DNA of 64,000 nucleotides from Shewanella indica (GTDB lineage: Bacteria; Pseudomonadota; Gammaproteobacteria; Enterobacterales; Shewanellaceae), in NCBI RefSeq assembly GCF_002836975.1, contig NZ_NIJK01000047.1:124001-188000 (forward strand). Direction: 5' to 3'. A model generated the notes under the pieces. The model made no database searches. It saw only the letters and a list, made by a program, of their open reading frames with translations, and was not told the origin of the DNA. This document shows positions 1 to 8,481 of the stretch, in pieces. Each line of letters opens with the position of its first letter. The first letter of the stretch is position 1. Both the position numbers and the translations under genes were made by a program.

Positions 1-43
1 ATGGCACAAACTAGCTATTAAGTCATTGTCATTCGGGATATTC

Positions 44-838
44 ATGTCAATTCAACCTCACGCGGTTCACCGCCTGTATGAACACCGTCAGTCGCTGTCG
101 ACCAAACCTTATGCATCAAGGGGCAAGAATCTTGTTCGCTGCGGTCGTTGTCTGTTGGAGCAGAGCTTTTGTACCTGTGAGCACAGGCGACTGTTGCCTT
201 CCAAAGCGGCGTTTGCGCTGGTTATGTATGATGCCGAGGTATTGAAACCCAGCAACAGTGGGCGTTTGATAGCCGACCTCATTCCGGATACCCATGCCTT
301 TCTCTGGTCGCGAACTCAGCCGGACCCTCAACTCTTGGCCTTGCTGGAAAATCCGGATTATCAACCCTACCTGGTGTTTCCTGGGGAATATGCCTTACCT
401 GGGCAAGAGGTGGTGACTGAGGCTTTGAGTGAGGTGCTCGCTAATCAGGGAGAGCCCGAGCAAGCCAAGCTGCCGCTGTTTATTGTGCTCGATGGCAGTT
501 GGCGTGAGGCAGTGAAGATGTTTCGCAAGAGTAGTTATCTGCATCAATTACCTATGCTGTCATTCAGCGCTGAAACCTTGGCTCGCTATCAGCTTAGAAA
601 GGGCAGCCGCGACTTTCAGATGGGCACCGCCGAAGTGGCGATATTAACTCTGCAATCTTTAGGGGAACAAGGCTGCGCCGAAGCCTTGGATACCTGGTTT
701 AAGCTCTTTATCAGCAGCAGTTTGGCAACCCGCAGTCGCTTGGTAAAAAATAAGCCAGAACAAATTCAAATACTCAAACAGCAGTTTACCCGCCAGGTCG
801 CCGATTTGTATTCCGAACAGATAACTTATCGTCCCTAA
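44..838 (+). CDS. tapT: DTW-domain tRNA-uridine aminocarboxypropyltransferase (TapT/YfiP type)
   Basis: The family transfers the 3-amino-3-carboxypropyl group of SAM to U47 of tRNAs (acp3U47). The 264-residue protein has the N-terminal cysteine cluster CGRCLLEQSFCTC expected to bind zinc and a DTW-type motif, here DGSWREAVKMFRKS, with Ser where Thr is usual. The tail (KGSRDFQMGTAEVA, then KNKPEQI) also fits the family. An in-frame TTG lies 18 bases upstream at 26, but ATG 44 has a GGGA ribosome site at proper spacing and gives the family-like start. It ends about 100 bases before the RND operon and seems to be a separate transcription unit. Confidence 0.85.
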   Translation: MSIQPHAVHRLYEHRQSLSTKPYASRGKNLVRCGRCLLEQSFCTCEHRRLLPSKAAFALVMYDAEVLKPSNSGRLIADLIPDTHAFLWSRTQPDPQLLALLENPDYQPYLVFPGEYALPGQEVVTEALSEVLANQGEPEQAKLPLFIVLDGSWREAVKMFRKSSYLHQLPMLSFSAETLARYQLRKGSRDFQMGTAEVAILTLQSLGEQGCAEALDTWFKLFISSSLATRSRLVKNKPEQIQILKQQFTRQVADLYSEQITYRP

Positions 839-851
839 CCAGGGATGATAA

Positions 852-879
852 TTGACAAGTAGCTTCAAGCACTTACACT
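852..879 (+). promoter_or_regulatory. Candidate sigma-70 promoter of the RND efflux operon
   Basis: TTGACA at 852-857 is a perfect -35 hexamer. A 16-base spacer separates it from TACACT at 874-879 (4 of 6 matches to TATAAT). It lies about 77 bases upstream of the adaptor gene in the only gap before the operon. No regulator gene is adjacent, and I see no clear operator palindrome. Confidence 0.45.
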
Positions 880-955
880 GGGAAATAAAACAATCTGGCG
901 CCAAACGCCGGGTTGTTGAGCCATCAGGACCGCCCATTGAATGTTGGAAGCTGCC

Positions 956-2218
956 ATGTCCTTAGTTGTTACTGCACTAAAACCCGTGTTTGCCCGTAAG
1001 GGTTATTTCAATCACTCGATTGCTCCACTATTGCCACTGCTCATTGTCAGTGGTTTTTTATTGCTCGGTTGTGAACCTGAACCCGTGACCATCACCCCCA
1101 AACTGGTGGTGGTGGAAGAGGTTGAGCAGGCGACTGTGCCTGTTTACGGTAATTATGTCGGTATCACCAAGGCTTCGTTGGATGTGGAGGTCAGGGCCCG
1201 AGTCGATGGCTTTGTCGAGGAGCGACTCTTTACCGAGGGCAGCGCTGTCAATGCCGGCGATATCTTATACAAGATAGATAACAAGCCGTATAACGCAGTG
1301 GTTAACCGACTCAAGGCCAATGTTGAGTCACAGCAGGCGATACTGGAAAAGGCGCAGCGGGATGTGAAGCGTCTGAAACCTCTCTATGAACAGGATGCCG
1401 CCAGTCAGTTGGATTATGACAATGCGCTGTCGGCGTTGGCTCAGGCCAAGTCGTCTCTGGCCGCCGGCCACGCCGAGCTGGAAGAAGCGCTGCTGGAGCT
1501 TAGTTACACCGAGATAAGAGCGCCGATCGCAGGTTTAGTCAGTCGCTCCGAGGTGGATATCGGCGCCTTGGTCGGTAGCCAGGGGCAATCCTTGCTGACA
1601 CGGGTGAAGCAGGTGAATCCCATCTATGTCAATTTCAATATGTCGGCGCTGGATTACCTCAATGCCAGACGTCGCATGACCAGTTATAACCAGCAACAGG
1701 AAGCCGAGACTGAAGGCAAGGCGGTAGAAGGGTTTGTACGTATCACCTTGCCGGACAACAGTGAATATCGCTATCTGGGTAACGTCAGTTTCACCGATCC
1801 TCAGGTTAACCCCAGTACAGGTACTTTCGAGGTGAGGGCGGTTTTGCCCAATCCGGACAAGGAGTTGCTGCCGGGTCAGTACACCAATGTCAGGATCAAA
1901 CTCAGTGAGATAGACAATGCCATAGTGATCCCGCAGCGTTCAACCCAGGTGGATCAGGGCGGCGTTTATGTGATGGTGGTGATGCCGGACAATAAGGTTG
2001 AGCGGCGCTTTATCGTGATTGAGCATCAGGGGCCTGAGGGCGTGGTGGTCAAAAGCGGTCTCAACGCCGGTGAACGTGTGATAGTCGAAGGCATGCACCG
2101 CGTGCGTCATGGCCAACTGGCCGAGCCGCTTGATGCCAAAGAGTATCAAAAGCGGCTCGACGAGCAGGAAAAGCAGGAGGCACTGGAGCAGCAATCAAAA
2201 GAACAGGAGCGTAAGTAA
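956..2218 (+). CDS. RND efflux periplasmic adaptor lipoprotein (MFP/HlyD family)
   Basis: This is the adaptor that bridges an inner-membrane RND pump and an outer-membrane channel. The 420-residue protein starts with a signal peptide ending in the lipobox LLLGC, so it should be a lipoprotein. The order is then a lipoyl-like half (VEVRARVDGFVEERLF), a coiled-coil hairpin rich in Gln, Glu and Lys, the returning half (YTEIRAPIAGLVSRSEVDIGA) and beta-barrel segments; the C-terminus is charged and Gln/Glu-rich. ATG 956 is preferred over ATG 941 because GGAAG sits six bases upstream of it. The pump gene begins on the next base after this stop. Confidence 0.9.
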   Translation: MSLVVTALKPVFARKGYFNHSIAPLLPLLIVSGFLLLGCEPEPVTITPKLVVVEEVEQATVPVYGNYVGITKASLDVEVRARVDGFVEERLFTEGSAVNAGDILYKIDNKPYNAVVNRLKANVESQQAILEKAQRDVKRLKPLYEQDAASQLDYDNALSALAQAKSSLAAGHAELEEALLELSYTEIRAPIAGLVSRSEVDIGALVGSQGQSLLTRVKQVNPIYVNFNMSALDYLNARRRMTSYNQQQEAETEGKAVEGFVRITLPDNSEYRYLGNVSFTDPQVNPSTGTFEVRAVLPNPDKELLPGQYTNVRIKLSEIDNAIVIPQRSTQVDQGGVYVMVVMPDNKVERRFIVIEHQGPEGVVVKSGLNAGERVIVEGMHRVRHGQLAEPLDAKEYQKRLDEQEKQEALEQQSKEQERK

Positions 2219-5200
2219 ATGGCTCAGTTCTTTATTGGCCGACCCGTGTTCTCGGCCGTTATCAGTATTGTTATTGTGCTCTTGGGCTTGATAGCCATGT
2301 TCCAGCTGCCGGTGGATCAATATCCCTATATCACGCCGCCGCAGGTGAGTATCTCGGCTTCCTATCCGGGAGCCGCCTCCACAACCGCTGCCGAGTCCGT
2401 GGCAACACCGCTGGAGCAGGAGGTCAATGGTGTGCCCAATATGATCTATATGAGCTCCAAGAGCACCAATTCCGGCGGCACCAATGTCACCATTACCTTT
2501 GATGTAGGCACAAGCCCGGATCTGGCGGCGGTGGATGTGCAGAACGCGACTCAGCAGGCTCTGGGTAATTTGCCAATCAATGTGCAAACCGAAGGTGTTT
2601 CTGTCTCCAAGGATTCTTCGGTGGAGCTGCTCAAGCTGGCATTGACCTCCAAAGATCCCCGTTTCGATGAAATTTACCTCTCCAATTACGCCTCCATCAA
2701 TATCGAATCGGCACTGAGACGGATCCCCGGCGTTGGTCGTACCCGGAATACCGGCTCCCGCAGTTATGCTATGCGGGTGTGGCTGCGCCCGGATGCCATG
2801 GCCGGTCATAGCCTGACCACGACAGATGTTACTGACGCCATCAAGGCACAAAACAAGGAAACCCCGGCCGGTACTGTGGGTACCCAACCCAATAGTGATG
2901 CCTTGAGCCAGACCTTACCGATAACCGCCAGTGGGCGGCTGTCCAGTGTCAGGGAATTTGAAGAGATCATAGTTCGCGCCAATCCGGACGGATCCATCAT
3001 TCGCCTGCGTGATATTGCCAGGGTGGAGCTCGGCTCATCGGCGTATACCTTGCAATCCCAACTCAATGGCCAGAATGCCACCATCTTGCAGGTGTATCTG
3101 TTGCCCGGTGCCAACGCCCTTGAGGTGACCCGTAAGGTCAAGGAAACCATGGCGGAGCTGGCGACCAAGTTTCCCAGCGGTATGGAATGGCAGGTGTTTT
3201 ACGATGCTTCTGTGTTTATTGAAGAATCCATCGATGAGGTGGTGCAAACCCTGATCGAAGCCCTGGTGTTGGTGGTGCTGGTGGTATACCTGTTCTTGCA
3301 GAATTGGCGGGCGACCCTGATCCCGGCAATTGCGGTACCTGTCTCCCTGATTGGGACATTGGCCGCCATGCTGGCTTTCGGTTTTACCATTAATACCGTT
3401 AGCCTGCTGGCACTGGTTTTGGCCATTGGCATTGTGGTTGACGATGCCATTGTGGTGGTGGAAAACGTCGAGCGACTTATCAATGAAAAGGGCATGAGCC
3501 CGATGGCGGCCACCCGCAGCGCCATGAAAGAGTTATCCGGTGCCTTGATAGCAACCAGTTTGGTGCTGTGCGCCGTGTTTGTACCTGTGTCTTTTCTTGC
3601 CGGGATCACCGGCATTATGTACCGTGAATTTGCCGTCGCCATTGCCGTGGCTGTGCTGATCTCCACTGTGGTGGCATTGACCCTGAGCCCGGCACTTTGC
3701 GCTTTGCTGTTGCGGCCGGGCGATGCGGCCAACAGCGGTTTCTTCTTCTGGCTCAATAACCGTCTCTCCAAATTGACCGACAAATATGTGTCCCTGGTAG
3801 GCTTAGCCAACAAGCATGCGCGGCGCAGTTACCTGGTGTTTGGCGCCATGGTGGTGGCGGTTTGGTACATCATGAGCCATTTGCCATCGAGCTTTATGCC
3901 GGATGAGGATCAGGGCCGTTTCTTCATCGATATGACGCTGCCTGCCGGGGCGACGGTCAACCGCACCCAAGAGGTGCTCAAGATTGCCGAGCGCCATGTG
4001 CTGGCCCATCCGGCCGTCGCCTGGTCTTTTACCCTGGCCGGGGAAAACCGCCGCTCTGGGTCGAATCAGGCCAACGGTCAGTTTGAAGTGATCCTCAAAC
4101 CCTGGGCCGAACGGGAACAAAATCAGGCCACAGTGCAGAAGGTAATGAAAGAGCTTAAATATCAGCTCAGCCAGGTATTGCAGGCTGAGTTCAACCTCTA
4201 CCTGCCTTCGGCTGTGCCCGGTCTGGGTAACGGCTCCGGGGTGGAGATGGTGCTGCAGGATACTTCGGGAACCAACTTCAAAGGATTGATGGAAACCAGC
4301 AACGAATTGGTCGAGCAACTCAAGCAACAACCTGAGGTTGCGGCAGCGGCCATGTCGCTGCAGGGTTCCATTCCACAGCTGTACCTCTCGGTCAATGAAG
4401 CCAAGGCGATGGCTATCGGGGTAGATGTGGCCGATCTCTACAGTACCATCAAGACCTTTACCGATTCGGCCACGGTCAATGATTTCAATCTGTTTGGTCG
4501 GGTATACCGCGTCAGAGTACAGGCCGAAGACAGTTATCGTCAGTTTCCCCAGCAGATCAAAGATTATTATGTCCGGTCATCCAATGGTGCCATGGTGCCG
4601 ATAGGGGTCTTGGCCGACTATGAATATACTGTGGGGCCTGCGGCTGTGACCCATTACAATCTGTTCTCCAGTGCGTCCATCAATGTCACTCCGGCGCCCG
4701 GGTATGCGACCGGTGATGTGATAAAAGCCATCGATAGGGTGGCTAAGCCCATGTTACCGCCCGAGTTCAAGTATGAATGGACCGGGCTCACCTTCCAGGA
4801 AGTGCGCTCGGCCAACCAGACCAGTATCGCCATTACGCTGGCCTTGGTGTTCGTGTTCCTGTTTTTGGCGGCGCTGTACGAGAGTTGGACCATTCCTGTC
4901 GCCGTGCTACTTATTGCGCCCATCGCCATGCTGGGAGCCTCTTTGGCAACACTGCTCAGTGGTATGCAGAGTAATCTCTTCTTCCAGGTTGCCTTCATTG
5001 CCCTTATCGGGATGGCGGCCAAAAACTCGATTTTGATTGTCGAGTTCGCCAATCAACTGCATCGAGAGGGCCGTTCACGGCTGGAGGCGGCAATGGAAGC
5101 CGCCGCAATGCGCTTCAGGCCGATTTTGATGACCTCCATGGCCTTTATTCTCGGTGTCTTGCCGCTGGTTTTGTCGGCCGGTCCCGGCTCTGTCAGTCGT

Positions 5201-5359
5201 CACTCGGTATCTATTTCCATCCTTGGAGGCATGGTGCTGGCCACCAGCATAGGGATTGTACTGGTGCCGCTGTTCTTTGTGACCACAGCCGCTTGGGTTC
5301 GCACCAAGGTTAAGGGTGACTCGGCAAGCCAAAAGTCGGCCACGGAGGAAGGCGTATGA
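2219..5359 (+). CDS. RND multidrug efflux permease, HAE1 (AcrB/MexF-like) family
   Basis: This is a proton-driven inner-membrane drug exporter of 1046 residues, the usual length for HAE1 pumps. The protein begins MAQFFIGRPVFSAV, has the paired acidic residues of the proton relay at Asp408-Asp409 in LAIGIVVDDAIVVVENV, and a downstream transmembrane helix GMAAKNSILIVEFA carrying the expected relay Lys. Two large periplasmic loops lie between helices 1-2 and 7-8. The AGGAG ribosome site is inside the end of the adaptor gene. The stop overlaps the outer-membrane factor start (ATGA), so the three genes should be translationally coupled. Substrates cannot be read from the sequence. Confidence 0.95.
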   Translation: MAQFFIGRPVFSAVISIVIVLLGLIAMFQLPVDQYPYITPPQVSISASYPGAASTTAAESVATPLEQEVNGVPNMIYMSSKSTNSGGTNVTITFDVGTSPDLAAVDVQNATQQALGNLPINVQTEGVSVSKDSSVELLKLALTSKDPRFDEIYLSNYASINIESALRRIPGVGRTRNTGSRSYAMRVWLRPDAMAGHSLTTTDVTDAIKAQNKETPAGTVGTQPNSDALSQTLPITASGRLSSVREFEEIIVRANPDGSIIRLRDIARVELGSSAYTLQSQLNGQNATILQVYLLPGANALEVTRKVKETMAELATKFPSGMEWQVFYDASVFIEESIDEVVQTLIEALVLVVLVVYLFLQNWRATLIPAIAVPVSLIGTLAAMLAFGFTINTVSLLALVLAIGIVVDDAIVVVENVERLINEKGMSPMAATRSAMKELSGALIATSLVLCAVFVPVSFLAGITGIMYREFAVAIAVAVLISTVVALTLSPALCALLLRPGDAANSGFFFWLNNRLSKLTDKYVSLVGLANKHARRSYLVFGAMVVAVWYIMSHLPSSFMPDEDQGRFFIDMTLPAGATVNRTQEVLKIAERHVLAHPAVAWSFTLAGENRRSGSNQANGQFEVILKPWAEREQNQATVQKVMKELKYQLSQVLQAEFNLYLPSAVPGLGNGSGVEMVLQDTSGTNFKGLMETSNELVEQLKQQPEVAAAAMSLQGSIPQLYLSVNEAKAMAIGVDVADLYSTIKTFTDSATVNDFNLFGRVYRVRVQAEDSYRQFPQQIKDYYVRSSNGAMVPIGVLADYEYTVGPAAVTHYNLFSSASINVTPAPGYATGDVIKAIDRVAKPMLPPEFKYEWTGLTFQEVRSANQTSIAITLALVFVFLFLAALYESWTIPVAVLLIAPIAMLGASLATLLSGMQSNLFFQVAFIALIGMAAKNSILIVEFANQLHREGRSRLEAAMEAAAMRFRPILMTSMAFILGVLPLVLSAGPGSVSRHSVSISILGGMVLATSIGIVLVPLFFVTTAAWVRTKVKGDSASQKSATEEGV

Positions 5360-6810
5360 AGACAGGGGTATTAACCATGAGCCGGGTGAAACCGATTAAG
5401 CTACTGGTCCTTAGTAAACGCACTAGACCGGAACTGCTCGCCCTGACACTTTCCTTGGGCCTTTGGGGCTGCACGCTGGGACCGGATTATCAGCGCCCTG
5501 AGCTCAATATGCCGGCGCAGTTTGATAAGGCGCTGCCGCAAGTAGAGTCCGATGAAGCCGTTAAGGATGGGTGGCAGACGTTTTTCCTCAATCCCGAGTT
5601 GCAGGTACTTATTCGTCAGGCGCTGAATAACAATATCGACCTGGCGATGATGCAAAGCAGGCTGCGAGCCGCCAGAGCCGAAGGGCGGGTGGTTGATGCG
5701 GCTCTGTGGCCCGAGCTTGGGCTTGAGTTTGAAGCCGAACGGTCACTCAGCAGCGCCATTACCAATAAAGATCCCAGTGCCGAGACAGATGTTAATCTCA
5801 AGGGGGTCGCTTCATGGGAGCTGGATGTTTGGGGCGCCAACCGCCGGGCCAGTGAGGCGGCACTGGCCAATACTCTGTCGCAGGCAGAGCTGCTTGAGGC
5901 ATCCAAAATCAGCCTTATCAGTGATATCGCTACTGCCTTTTATCAGCTGACCGATATAGAACAAAGACTTAAGATCTCTCGGGAAACGGCCGAGATCCGC
6001 GCCAAGGAACTGCAACTGGCTAAACTCAGGCGGGCCAACGGGATGATCTCGGGTCTTGATGTACACCAGGCTGAAGTGGAATATCAAACCGCCATGGTGA
6101 CCTTGCCCCAGCTCGAATATGACAGCAAGGCCAAGCGCAATCAGTTGCTTATCTTACTTGGAGCTTACGAGCACCCCTTGCCAGAGCTTCCCAAACTGGT
6201 GAGTAGCGAGTTTCCCGAGTCTCTGGCGGTTGGGGTGCCTTCACAGTTACTGTCGCGCCGCCCGGATGTTCGCGCCAGCGAGTTGGCCCTGGTAGCGGCC
6301 ACGGCGGAGGTCGGGGTCGCCAAGAGTGCCTTTTTCCCCGGGTTTACCATTACCGCCGAATATGGCCGCGGATCCGATAGCCTGGATAACCTTTTCAGTT
6401 CCAAGGGACTCACCTGGTCGCTGCTCGGTGGGATCACGGCGCCGATTTTCAATGCCGGCAAGATAAGTGCCGAATATGAGATAGCCAACGAGGCGCAGCT
6501 GCAGGCCATGCTTGTTTATCGCAGCACGGTATTGAACGCCTATATGGAAGTGCGCAATGCGATGAATGATTATCAGAGAACGCAGCAGGCTCTGATAGAG
6601 CAACAACGCTTGCTTGATGCAGCCTCTGAATACGTGCGCCTGGCGCGGCTCAGATACCAGAACGGTGTTGCCACTTCGCTTGACTTGATGGATGCCCAGC
6701 GCCAACGTTTCAGCGCCGAGCTGTCGTTGAGCGAGTCAAAACGCGATAAGTTGCTGGCTATGATAGCCCTCTACCGCGCCCTGCGTGGCGGCGCACCGGC
6801 GAAGAGTTAA
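5356..6810 (+). CDS. RND efflux outer-membrane channel lipoprotein (NodT/OprM family)
   Basis: This TolC-like channel completes the tripartite pump. The 484-residue protein has a signal peptide ending in LWGC, followed by the family hallmark LGPDYQRPEL. Two outer-membrane efflux repeats follow, with a conserved SRRPDVRASELAL stretch in the second. It overlaps the pump gene by four bases. An alternative ATG at 5377 (MSRVKP) would shorten the signal sequence. I see no hairpin terminator in the 19 bases before the convergent lasT-like gene. Confidence 0.92.
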   Translation: MKTGVLTMSRVKPIKLLVLSKRTRPELLALTLSLGLWGCTLGPDYQRPELNMPAQFDKALPQVESDEAVKDGWQTFFLNPELQVLIRQALNNNIDLAMMQSRLRAARAEGRVVDAALWPELGLEFEAERSLSSAITNKDPSAETDVNLKGVASWELDVWGANRRASEAALANTLSQAELLEASKISLISDIATAFYQLTDIEQRLKISRETAEIRAKELQLAKLRRANGMISGLDVHQAEVEYQTAMVTLPQLEYDSKAKRNQLLILLGAYEHPLPELPKLVSSEFPESLAVGVPSQLLSRRPDVRASELALVAATAEVGVAKSAFFPGFTITAEYGRGSDSLDNLFSSKGLTWSLLGGITAPIFNAGKISAEYEIANEAQLQAMLVYRSTVLNAYMEVRNAMNDYQRTQQALIEQQRLLDAASEYVRLARLRYQNGVATSLDLMDAQRQRFSAELSLSESKRDKLLAMIALYRALRGGAPAKS

Positions 6811-6829
6811 TCCAGGGAACACAGTAGGT

Positions 6830-7525
6830 TCAATTGAGTTTCTTGAGGATATCGCCCAGCAGTTGGTGGGTCATTTTGGCGTCTCTGTCACTTAAGCGAG
6901 AGAGGCTTTCATTCAACCACAGGCTTAACTTGGCATCATCGGCGGCACCGACCCTCTCCAGCAAAGTGGCGGCCTTTTGTTTGAGGGCACTGAGTTGCGG
7001 CAACGGCGATTGAGCATCTTTCAGCCCCAGGCGGCCATCGGCACAGGTCAAAGCCTGACCCAGAGCGTAGGAGTAGACCATCACGGCTTGCGCCAGATTG
7101 AGGGAAGGGTATTCGGTGGCCAGTGGTACGTAGCTGAGTAAGTCACAAATCGCCAAGTCGGCGTTACTCAGGCCACTGGCCTCACAGCCAAAGACGATGG
7201 CGGCGCGTTGCACCTGTTCCTGCTGGGTACTCAGTTGCTCGCCGAGTTCTGCCGGGCTTAAATAGTGTCTTGGGCTACCACGTTCTCTTGCTGTGGTGGC
7301 CACCATAAGCTCAAATTCTTCTCTGAGCTCCTCCAGGCTGGCCACTTCACGGATGTTGGTTAGTATGTCCTCGGCGCCGCAGGCGACCCAGGCCGCTTCC
7401 TCTTCCAAATGAGCTTGCGAATTCACCACGATGAGTTCACTGAACCCTTGGGTCTTGATGGCGCGGGCTGCGGCGCCAACATTGGCGGCGCGAGCAGGGG
7501 AGACGAGTACAAAGCTGAGTTTCAT
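6830..7525 (-). CDS. lasT: SPOUT-family RNA methyltransferase, LasT/TrmJ-like
   Basis: This is a SAM-dependent RNA 2'-O-methyltransferase of the SpoU/TrmJ superfamily; 231 residues matches E. coli LasT (YjtD). The knot motifs are visible in order: LVSPARAANVGAAARAIKTQGF at the N-terminus, IVFGCEASGLSNADL in the middle and VPLATEYPSLNLAQAVMVY near residue 150. The classical FGRExxGL motif reads FGCEASGL, so the usual Arg is Cys. The C-terminal part looks like that of LasT rather than TrmJ. The RNA target is unknown. The gene is convergent with the efflux operon. Confidence 0.8.
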   Translation of the reverse strand: MKLSFVLVSPARAANVGAAARAIKTQGFSELIVVNSQAHLEEEAAWVACGAEDILTNIREVASLEELREEFELMVATTARERGSPRHYLSPAELGEQLSTQQEQVQRAAIVFGCEASGLSNADLAICDLLSYVPLATEYPSLNLAQAVMVYSYALGQALTCADGRLGLKDAQSPLPQLSALKQKAATLLERVGAADDAKLSLWLNESLSRLSDRDAKMTHQLLGDILKKLN

Positions 7526-7587
7526 CCGAAAAAAGGCTCTAAAGGAAAACTGCAGCGATTATAAGGTTCTGCAATCGAGAATAAAGC

Positions 7588-7629
7588 AAAAAAGCTGCAA
7601 CCGGCCGGGAAAAGGTCTATTGCAGCTTT
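7588..7629 (-). terminator. Rho-independent terminator downstream of ecotin
   Basis: On the minus strand AAAGCTGCAA pairs with TTGCAGCTTT (7591-7600 with 7620-7629), followed by a T run. The loop is 19 bases. It lies between the ecotin stop and the lasT-like start. Confidence 0.7.
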
Positions 7630-7661
7630 ATTGGTTCAGTCAGAGTGGGTAAGTCGCCGTG

Positions 7662-8207
7662 TTACTTGGAATAGTTGAACACAGTGTCGGCGCGCCACAC
7701 CCGGTAGCGCAGCTCGGCATTTTCAGGCAGATAGATAACCATAGGCAACTTGCTGTTATATCTCAGCTTGTATTCACCCGGAATGCGAACAAACTCCTGA
7801 TGCTTGGCCTTATCGAAACAGGCCATCATGGTCGAGCGCCCCGGGCCAATTTCATCCAGCTCCCAATAGGTGTAACCCCAACCTTTGAGATCCATCTGCT
7901 TCAGCTCGCCCATCAGACCATGCTTGTTGCAGTCAACCATCTGGGTTTGGCCCACCTGAATTTCAATCATGTAGTCATCTTCGTTTTCCAATTGGGGCAG
8001 AGTCAGTATGTGTTGCACCATGCCTTCTTTGGGGGCGGGGAACATCTTGCTGCTATCCTGTGGCTGATAGTTGTCGGCATCAAATTGGTTTGCGGTAATC
8101 ATGTTCTGGTTGTATCCCTGTGGATGCGGCGGGCTGACTGCCAAAACCTGGGCAGATAACAAAGCGGAAGCGATAAGTGCCAGTTTCAGTTTACCGGATT
8201 TAAGCAT
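7662..8207 (-). CDS. eco: Ecotin, periplasmic serine protease inhibitor
   Basis: Ecotin inhibits chymotrypsin-fold serine proteases and protects periplasmic or extracellular targets. The 181-residue precursor has a signal peptide ([23 protein letters not shown]). The mature part carries family signatures: [31 protein letters not shown], the reactive-site loop STMMAC with Met-Met at P1-P1', [16 protein letters not shown] and [10 protein letters not shown]. Cysteines in VDCN and MMAC are placed for the conserved disulfide. The mature N-terminus is longer than in E. coli (Gln, Asn and Pro-rich). ATG 8207 has AAGGAG eight bases upstream; the longer in-frame reading to 8246 has no such support. 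Confidence 0.92.
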   Translation of the reverse strand: MLKSGKLKLALIASALLSAQVLAVSPPHPQGYNQNMITANQFDADNYQPQDSSKMFPAPKEGMVQHILTLPQLENEDDYMIEIQVGQTQMVDCNKHGLMGELKQMDLKGWGYTYWELDEIGPGRSTMMACFDKAKHQEFVRIPGEYKLRYNSKLPMVIYLPENAELRYRVWRADTVFNYSK

Positions 8208-8410
8208 AGGTTTTCTCCTTATGGGCCCGCTATGGGCGGAAATCAACTATTGGATTGGCGCTGTGTATGATTGCGCTTCTGTAGTGTTAAACGGCCAACT
8301 TCTGAGAAAGGGTTATTTATTTTCAAAAAATCATAAATAATTTTGTATTGCCATACAAATCAAAATAGTACCTGTTATGTATCTGTTTTAGGTTCAGGTA
8401 ATTGAGAGTT

Positions 8411-8441
8411 AAAACGCCCGCCAGGCTCAGCCTGGCGGGCG
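8411..8441 (-). terminator. Rho-independent terminator of phoX
   Basis: CGCCCGCCAGG pairs with CCTGGCGGGCG (8415-8425 with 8431-8441) around a five-base loop; the minus strand continues into TTTT. It lies about 40 bases past the phoX stop. Confidence 0.85.
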
Positions 8442-8481
8442 TTGTCAGTTTAGGGCGGTTCGTTTGAACGCTGCGGATTAT